Origin: Leucophora obtusa
Lineage: Eukaryota; Arthropoda; Insecta; Diptera; Anthomyiidae
Reading direction: 5' to 3'
DNA length: 64,000 nucleotides
Assembly: GCA_949987735.1 (NCBI GenBank)
Contig: OX465295.1
Location: forward strand, 243,182,079-243,246,078
Under the pieces are notes generated by a model. The model was not told the origin of the DNA, searched no databases, and worked only from the letters and a program-made list of their open reading frames with translations. The translations under genes were made by a program, and so were the position numbers. This document shows, piece by piece, positions 57,677 through 64,000 of the stretch (position 1 is the first letter of the stretch; every line of letters begins with the position of its first letter).

Positions 57677-58975
57677 ATGCCAAACAGGAAGAGAAAGGGA
57701 AAGCAAGTTAGTTCTATTAATAATCTAAATATTTCGAGTAGTGACCCTAATTTTACCTTTGACGAAGAATCTGTAAACCAATTAGTTACTAGGCCGAGAT
57801 TTAGTTATAGCCCAGTTTTTTCAGGCTCCAGAGCCTGGGTCCCATCTTTAAGTGCAGTGGAACAAGAAATAGTCATGGACGGATCGAGTGGTAGTGATGA
57901 TCAGCGGGTTGCTCAAGGTCCTCCGGGTTCTGTGGATGCAAATGGTTTGGCGGAATTAACTACACGTTTAGAAAGAGTTTTAACTCTAAACCATAATTTA
58001 TTTATGGGAGAAATGGCGTCCTTAAGGGGAACCTTAATTGAAAACTTGACTAGTAATCGAGGTGATAACCAACAGCCTTTAGATAATTTGGGTAATTCTT
58101 CTACAAACCAACACAACCGTACGAATAATACTTCTTTACATAACCAAAGTGTAGATTCAGGTAGGAGTTCTTCCACTGGTAGTTCAATTAGAGTTGATAA
58201 ATGGAATATATCTTATGATGGTACTCAGGATATCAATGATTTTTTGTTTAAGGTTGATACACTTAAAGAACGTTGGAATTGTTCTGATGAGCAAGTAGTC
58301 GCTAGTTTCCACACCTTCTTAAAAGGCAAAGCCGATAAATGGTTCTGGTCCTTTTTAAAACAGAATCCTAGGGCAAAATATGATGAACTGAAGTTAGCTA
58401 TCACAAAGCAATTTGGAAGGATAGAAAATGATTGCGATAGGATAGTACGAATGGTTGAACGTAGACAATTACTGCGGGAAAACTTTGATGACTATTTTAC
58501 TGAAATGGTATCGATGAATTCACGGTTGTCACAACCATTAAGCGATACTAAAATGATTGATCTAATTAAGAATAATGTCAGAGAGACGCTAGGAGCTCTT
58601 TTATTTTCGTACGATCTGTTTAGCTTGGACCATTTAAGGGATGCAGCTAGGAAAGCGGAAATATACCTATCTAGGCAAAGTCAAGTAAGAATGCAAAAGA
58701 GAGTGGTGTCTGAAATCGAAAATACTGGAAAAGTAGATGAGGTAGTGGAAAATGAATTTGAAATTGCGGCGATGAAATATCAGGGGTTTCAGAGTAAGGA
58801 AAGGAGGGAAATAGATACAAGACACTTTAAATGTTGGAACTGTGACCAGATTGGCCACTCCTTTTATGATTGTCCTTCGGAGAAGCGAAGCCTTTTTTGT
58901 TTTCGGTGCGGCGAGAAAAACGTTTCTACACCACACTGCAATAAACACGCGAAAAACAGCAATCCGAGCGAGTAA
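57677..58975 (+). CDS. Gypsy-E gag with two zinc knuckles
   Basis: 432-codon intact frame. A low-complexity N-terminus (about 1-170), then a capsid-like region with RVDKWNISYDGTQDINDFLF, FHTFLKGKADKWFWSFLKQN, LRENFDDYFTEMVSMNSRLS and MIDLIKNNVRETLG. The C-terminus has CCHC knuckles CWNCDQIGHSFYDC and CFRCGEKNVSTPHC, binding the element's RNA. It ends at 58975; the pol frame is -1 relative to gag and overlaps it, with GAAAAAC at 58951-58957 as a possible slip site. Confidence 0.9.
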   Translation: MPNRKRKGKQVSSINNLNISSSDPNFTFDEESVNQLVTRPRFSYSPVFSGSRAWVPSLSAVEQEIVMDGSSGSDDQRVAQGPPGSVDANGLAELTTRLERVLTLNHNLFMGEMASLRGTLIENLTSNRGDNQQPLDNLGNSSTNQHNRTNNTSLHNQSVDSGRSSSTGSSIRVDKWNISYDGTQDINDFLFKVDTLKERWNCSDEQVVASFHTFLKGKADKWFWSFLKQNPRAKYDELKLAITKQFGRIENDCDRIVRMVERRQLLRENFDDYFTEMVSMNSRLSQPLSDTKMIDLIKNNVRETLGALLFSYDLFSLDHLRDAARKAEIYLSRQSQVRMQKRVVSEIENTGKVDEVVENEFEIAAMKYQGFQSKERREIDTRHFKCWNCDQIGHSFYDCPSEKRSLFCFRCGEKNVSTPHCNKHAKNSNPSE

Positions 58976-58977
58976 AC

Positions 58978-60026
58978 GAGGGTAGCTCGTTCGTAAAACA
59001 AAATCCCTCCACGTATTATTCGAAAACAAACGATGATGAAGCAGTGATAAGTAAGGTAAATGGAAATAAGAAAATTGAAATTATTACGGATAAGGAAAAA
59101 ACTAGTGTTAGGCATAGGGTTAATAATACACCTGACCCTCTTTTAACCCTTCACGAGAGAAAAATATTATATGACGAAGCAAGATGGCGTATTTTTGGTG
59201 ATGAATCTGTTCCTAGAAAGATTAGGAAATGCAGGGAAAGATTTTTAAAACGTAGAAAATTATTGAAAATTTTAGAATCCACAATAATTGATGAAGGCGT
59301 TGACAATAGGCCATATGCGAAAATCATGTTAGGTAGTTTTGAAATTTTTGGTTTGCTTGACTCAGGTGCTTCGATTAGCGTTTTAGGTAAAAATTGTGAA
59401 AACGTTGTTAGGAAACTTAATTTGGAATTTAGACCCATTTATAGTTCACTTAAAACTGCCGATGGAGGCAGACAAAAGGTTATCGGCTTTGTAAGGATAC
59501 CAGTGACTTATAAAAATGACACAAAGGATATCGTGTTTTATATGTCACCAACTTTGGGGCAACCCGTATACTTAGGTATAAACTTTTGGAGATCTTTTGA
59601 AATCGCTCCACAACTTTTCCTCTCAGAAGTCACCCTAGATAGTGAGACATTCATTGCAGGCGTTGATAATAATTCACATAAGTTGTCAGATTTAGAACTT
59701 TACGATTTAAAACGTGTAATTGATGAATTCCCTTCTTTTAGCAAACTTGGATTAGGCCGTACAACGATAGAGACCCGTAATATTGATACTGGTGATTCAC
59801 CTCCTTTTAAAATTAAGCATTATCCACTCTCTCCTCCACGTCAACAAGAGGCTTATAGTGAACTAGATCGGATGCTTTCCTTAGGTGTGATCGAGGAAAG
59901 TAATAGCCCTTATTGTAGCCCGGTTGTTTTAGTCAGGAAACCAGGAAAAGTTCGCCTTTGTCTCGATTCGCGTAAGCTAAACACCTTAACAAAGAAAGAC
60001 GCGTATCCATTACCCCATATCAATGG
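58978..60026 (+). pseudogene. Gypsy-E pol: protease and RT fingers, interrupted
   Basis: Pol frame open from within the gag end. Protease: FGLLDSGASISVLG (about 59346-59390), then VYLGINFWRSF. RT: IKHYPLSPPRQQEAYSELDR, SPYCSPVVLVRKPGKVRLCL, DSRKLNTLTKKDAYPLPHI. The frame is cut by a 276-bp retroposon at 60027, whose CCATATCAATGG duplication spans the HING codons; downstream coding resumes at 60315. Confidence 0.88.
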
Positions 60027-60302
60027 TTGTTGTTGTTGTTGTTGTAACGGCTTTAAAATGAGAATTTGTAGTTAATAATTCTCATTTAAAGCCGGAGTGG
60101 CAATCCTTGCTCGGATAAATTCGAAGATTCGAATACATCCGAATCGTTCCGGCACATAGTCCGATTGCCGTGGGAACCGGGTTATACCGCCCATACTCGG
60201 TCGTCAGAGCCTCGTCAGCGTTAACAGGGGACACCATGTCCAAGGTGGACTGTGGGTGAGGTTGGCATTTGGAAATAATTTCCCTTGACCCCCCCCCCCC
60301 CC
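60027..60302 (-). mobile_element. Short retroposon with (CAA)n tail and 3' hairpin
   Basis: Flanked by a 12-bp duplication CCATATCAATGG (60015-60026, 60303-60314). Minus orientation: it starts with a G tract (C run ending at 60304) and ends GGCTTTAAATGAGAATT ... complement (60050-60094), a 17-bp hairpin, followed by (CAA)6. A 3' hairpin plus short tandem tail suggests mobilisation by an RTE-like LINE. No pol III boxes recognised, so it may be a SINE or a 5'-truncated LINE end. A 74-codon frame on the minus strand is unassigned. Confidence 0.78.
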
Positions 60303-60314
60303 CCATATCAATGG

Positions 60315-61608
60315 TCTTTTAAGTCGGTTACAGGATACTCATTATATAACAGGTATTGACCTAAAAGATGCCTTTTGGCAAATACCTCTTGATGAGTTAT
60401 CTAAAGAAAAAACGGCATTTGCAGTACCTGGCCGGCCACTGTACCATTTTACAGTTATGCCTTTTGGGCTCTGCAACGCCGCACAAAGAATGAGTCGTTT
60501 AATGGACAAGACAATACCCAGGCGACTTCGTGAAAACGTATTCATTTACTTGGACGACCTTCTTATATGTACTTCTGATTTTAAAACACATATTGATTTG
60601 CTGCGTGAAGTTGCTAGTTGCCTTAAAATTGCAAATTTAACCATAAATGTCGAAAAAAGTAGATTTTGTCAAAAGGAAATTAAGTATCTAGGATACATTG
60701 TAGGGCAAGGATGCTTACGAACGGATAAGCTAAAAATTGAGGCAATTTTGAATTTTCCTATTCCTAAAACTCCTAGACAGATTCGCAGGTACATCGGTAT
60801 GACGGGGTGGTATAGACAATTTATCCCTAATTTTGCAGACTTAGCTGCGCCTTTAACCGATTGTCTGAAAAAGTCTAAAAGCTTTAAATTGACGCCAGAA
60901 GCTGAAATAGCGTTTACTGAATTGAAAAATGCATTAACGACGGCTCCAGTTTTGGTACAACCTAATTTTTCCAAACCCTTCACAATACAGTGCGATGCTT
61001 CGCGAGTAGGCGTAGGAGGCGTTTTAACACAGGTGGATGATGATGGGAAGGAACATCCAATAGCTTATGTATCGCAGAAATTAAATAAAAATCAAAAAAA
61101 TTATACTGTTACAGAATTAGAGTGTTTGGCTGCTATTGTTTGTTTAAAAAGATTTCGCCCGTATGTTGAAGGTCTAAAATTCAGAATAGTCACTGATCAT
61201 TCAAGTCTCCGTTGGTTGATGTCTCAGAAAGATTTATCAGGTCGTTTAGGTCGTTGGAGCTTAAAACTGCAAGGGTATGACTTTGAGGTAGAATACAGAA
61301 AAGGATCTGCGAATATTGTACCAGATGCTTTATCTAGGCTCGATGTGGATGAAATTTGTACACCATCTATATCGTCTGAAATAAATCTGCAGTGCGATTC
61401 CTTTAAGTCCGATGAATATAATTTATTAAAATCCGAAATAACAAAAAGTCCACAAAATTTTCCTGATACTATTGTTTCTGGTGAGTTTATTTACCATAGA
61501 GTAAAATTTAGAAAAGGTGAATTCGTAGATGAGGATTCATTATGGCGTCTGTGGCTTCCAAGAGAGCTTGGTGAACACTATAGATTCTTGCCATGGAGGC
61601 TTCGTTAA
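60315..61608 (+). pseudogene. Gypsy-E pol: RT palm, RNase H
   Basis: Continuation of RT: THYITGIDLKDAFWQIPL, VMPFGLCNAAQRMSRLMDK, the catalytic FIYLDDLLICT (about 60541-60573), LGYIVGQGCLRTDKLK. RNase H: FTIQCDASRVGVGGVLTQVD, YTVTELECLAAIVCLKRFRPY, VTDHSSLRWLM, then VEYRKGSANIVPDALSRL. The frame ends at 61608 in a shifted reading; the true continuation is in the overlapping frame from 61529. Confidence 0.9.
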
Positions 61609-62602
61609 AACATTAAACCGAATTAGAGAAAAATACTTCTGGCCAAATATGTCAAGGCAAATAAAAGATTTCGTTTCGAATTGCGAAATTTGTAAGGCGG
61701 TTAAACCCAAAAATCAAATATTAAGGCCTCCCATGGGACAGCAGATAAAAACCGAAAGACCATTTCAGCGCATTTATATGGATCTGCTAGGTCCATATCC
61801 CAGGACTAAAATGGGTAACTCTATGGTTTTTGTGGCTGTGGATCATTTTACAAAGTATATTTTTCTGAAACCACTCAAAAAGGCTACTAGTGCTGCCATT
61901 ACTAAATATCTCGAAGAGAATATCTTTCATCAATTTGGTGTTCCACAGTACATTCACTCGGATAACGGGAAACAGTTTGTTTCATCCCTTATGTCAGATT
62001 TTCTTACAGCTCATGGTGTTACACACATAAAAACTGCCCTATATTCTCCTCAGGCAAATATGTCTGAAAGAACAAACCGGGAATTTTTAATCAAATTACG
62101 TATCTTATTGAAGGAAAAATTAGATAAGTGGGATACGCATGTGTCAAAGATTGCAAGCATTCTTAGAAGCGATTATCACAATGCAATAAAATGTTCTCCA
62201 TACTTTTGTGTTTTTGGTTATAACATGGTAAATCATGCATCAGCTTATCCAATTATGGATAAGTTAGGATGTTTACGAGAAGGTCAGTTTAACTTAATTC
62301 CCAATGACTCCAAAATGGCTTTACTCCATGATAGAGTGAAAGAAAATCTAGCGAATGCCCACGAAAAGGCGACAAAAAGTTATAATACCAGGTGCAGGGA
62401 TATCCAATTTAAGGTTGGCCAGGAAGTTTTCCGAAAGAGTTTCCAGCAGTCTGATTTCAAGAAAGGTATAAATGCTAAACTTCTTCCTCCATACGTAAAA
62501 TGCAGGGTGAGAAGGAAAGTAGGATCCTCTTGCTATGATCTCGAAACACTTAATGGAAAATATATTGGATTATATCACGCAAAAGATATGAAAGCATTTT
62601 GA
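61529..62602 (+). CDS. Gypsy-E integrase
   Basis: Overlaps the RT/RNase H frame by about 80 bp, with a one-base frameshift near 61570. Zinc domain: DSCHGGFVKTLNRIREKYFW and CEICKAVKPKN. Core: YMDLLGPYPRTKMG (first Asp), YIHSDNGKQFVSS (second Asp), SPQANMSERTNREFL (Glu). C-terminal: VGQEVFRKSFQQSDFKKG, KLLPPYVKCRVRRKVGSSCY. Catalytic D, D and E are all present. Joins cDNA to chromosomal DNA in the active family. Stop at 62602. Confidence 0.9.
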   Translation: MRIHYGVCGFQESLVNTIDSCHGGFVKTLNRIREKYFWPNMSRQIKDFVSNCEICKAVKPKNQILRPPMGQQIKTERPFQRIYMDLLGPYPRTKMGNSMVFVAVDHFTKYIFLKPLKKATSAAITKYLEENIFHQFGVPQYIHSDNGKQFVSSLMSDFLTAHGVTHIKTALYSPQANMSERTNREFLIKLRILLKEKLDKWDTHVSKIASILRSDYHNAIKCSPYFCVFGYNMVNHASAYPIMDKLGCLREGQFNLIPNDSKMALLHDRVKENLANAHEKATKSYNTRCRDIQFKVGQEVFRKSFQQSDFKKGINAKLLPPYVKCRVRRKVGSSCYDLETLNGKYIGLYHAKDMKAF

Positions 62603-62757
62603 TTAAATTTATATATGAACACAAATAATAATAATAATTTTGGTGCCCGGTTAGCATATTCTCAGGGTGTGCTCGTGCCCCACGAAAAAAAAAAAAAAAA
62701 AAAAATCTGATTTTCCTTATCTCCGACCTGCATTACTTTGGCTTTCGATGAAGTTTT
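62603..62757 (+). other. Gypsy-E 3' leader between pol and 3' LTR
   Basis: Short non-coding gap with (AAT)n and a run of about 21 A near 62685. A purine tract directly before the LTR is not obvious, which is unusual. No env-like frame is present, so the element is gag-pol only. Confidence 0.6.
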
Positions 62758-64000
62758 TGTAACAGATTTATTTTTAATTTTCACTAATTTTCCAAATTTC
62801 TATGCAGGAAGATAATATAACGATGATTATACAGTACTATATAAATAATCAAACAATAAAGAATGGCACTGTTATACAAGGAGGAAAATTGTATACAGTA
62901 CTGTAAGAGGCAAATGTTATTAGATATAGCAGCAACATAAATTAGGCTACATAATACAACGTACATTTATTTTTATGATAATTATAACATTGTTAGAGCT
63001 GAGGTCATATTTGATATGTTTATCTAATTAGATAAAAATTGTAATAATCTTATTTTATGACATAAATAATGTTTATTTCATGACATGTTAATGCATGCTG
63101 ATATAAACGGCTGCTTTCATACGGTTACGTTTTTGTTTTGGTTGCTAGATTACATTAGAGTATCGAATGGTTGTGAAAATAGGCACTTTTTTAGAAAAAA
63201 AAAAAGAATTGACGAACGAGCTTACGAGGGAGAAAAATTCTTCCGCTCGTTCTTTTTTCGTTTCAAGATTTCAACGTGCCAAGTCAAGCTTCTAAGAAAG
63301 AAAACGAGAAAATTAAGATCGGTTTTAATCAATAGTGCAACGCATGTTAAAAATTTTAATTTTAGACTGGAACTAAAATAATTTATCGAGTTGAAACGCA
63401 ATTATAATATTTTTATATAAAATTATTAAAAAAACAAGAAAAAGTGAAAGAGTATAAAAAGTTTGCGTCAAATATCACACAACCAGGTCTATGGAAGATT
63501 TTACCAACGTGTATGCCTAAAAAAACAATAAAAAGAGGAAAATTAATTAAATTTATGGGTCTTGCGTCATGAGTATGTCCAACAAAGCATACGATGCAAT
63601 TCTGTAAAGTGGGCAACTTGAAACTATTTAGGGCTACCTAATGCATACGTAAAAGGTTTCATAGGAGTGCTACTTTATAATCTTCAACTCCACAAAATTC
63701 TCCAAAATCTCAAGAAAAGAAATTGTACCTAATCACAACCCAATCATCCTCATGATACACCGTCGAACAGCCAAACCAGGTGTTAAGATCCAGGAACGAG
63801 TACAATGTAATTTTATGTTGCTGATAATAATTGACAATTTACTCAGAAAACGAATCTTCCTTTACATAATTGAAAGTCGCAGCCTATAAAGGCAAAAGGT
63901 TTCAACATTTTGGTTAAATCATCGTTCAGCATTTTAATTAAGTCATAGTATCCAGAATTGCTCACCACAGTCATGTTAATACTTATGATTGATTTACAAC
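62758..64000 (+). repeat. Gypsy-E 3' LTR, partial, continues past the window
   Basis: First 1243 bp of the LTR, aligned to 54578 onwards with an offset of about 8180. Very few differences from the 5' LTR, pointing to a young insertion despite the broken pol. Confidence 0.88.

Noticed and set aside
60082..60306. A 74-codon minus-strand gene with a poly-Gly start
   Set aside because: It lies wholly within a retroposed 276-bp insertion and starts in the G tract; no recognisable domain.

Overview
This 64 kb window is AT-rich arthropod DNA, most likely from an insect and plausibly a fly. The evidence for that is the spectrum of elements: Jockey/CR1-type LINEs, an mdg1/412-like Ty3/gypsy element, Penelope, pogo, hAT and an insect-like PEBP fragment. 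I see no conventional host gene that is clearly intact. Almost every base belongs to a transposable element, many of them nested, and target-site duplications let the order of insertion be read.

Left part (1-16.2 kb): a plus-strand LINE (called LINE-A) is split by a TA-flanked foldback MITE (512-1223), a non-autonomous hAT (1452-11094, 8-bp TSD), another MITE (about 11538-12264) and a CCCAA-ended element with a 2-bp TSD (13271-14250). The hAT carries a decayed pogo transposon (2580-4776) and a three-copy Penelope-like composite (5135-10844) bounded by a single 15-bp TSD.

Middle (16.9-41.3 kb): a minus-strand mdg1/412-like element (Gypsy-B) has its LTR and integrase at 16.9-19.6 kb, repeated at 28.0-30.7 kb, and its RNase H, RT, protease and gag at 36.5-41.1 kb. 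Between them lie LINE-C (PHD-finger ORF1 plus endonuclease/RT), long and almost pure (TTTA)n arrays of about 0.17, 1.9 and 1.8 kb, and an R4/Dong-like LINE with an 889-residue open frame embedded in (TTTA)n. A 5.9 kb block (13645-19560) recurs at 24747-30662, offset 11102, with very few differences. The order of the blocks around the arrays suggests a tandem duplication followed by real or assembly-made reshuffling.

Right part (41.3-64 kb): a young non-autonomous LTR element (41276-45059) has two 909-bp LTRs that look identical, and its single repeat-rich ORF has captured part of a phosphatidylethanolamine-binding-protein (PEBP) gene. This is the most striking object in the window. It is followed by a truncated LINE (LINE-D). 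Next comes a large multi-exon, minus-strand pseudogene of a C2H2-plus-DDE transposase-like family, broken by a hAT, a tRNA-derived SINE and, in an intron, a MITE. Last is a plus-strand Ty3/gypsy element (Gypsy-E, 54578 to beyond the end) with 2.5 kb LTRs, gag, protease, RT/RNase H and integrase, its RT split by a short (CAA)n-tailed retroposon.

The genes do not form a pathway. They are independent selfish elements inserted into one another. Reading order: LINE-A and Gypsy-B are the oldest layers; the MITEs, hAT, LINE-C and CCCAA elements came next; the Penelope composite, the (TTTA)n/R4 rearrangement and the PEBP-carrying LTR element are among the youngest. All identifications are by eye; no searches were run.
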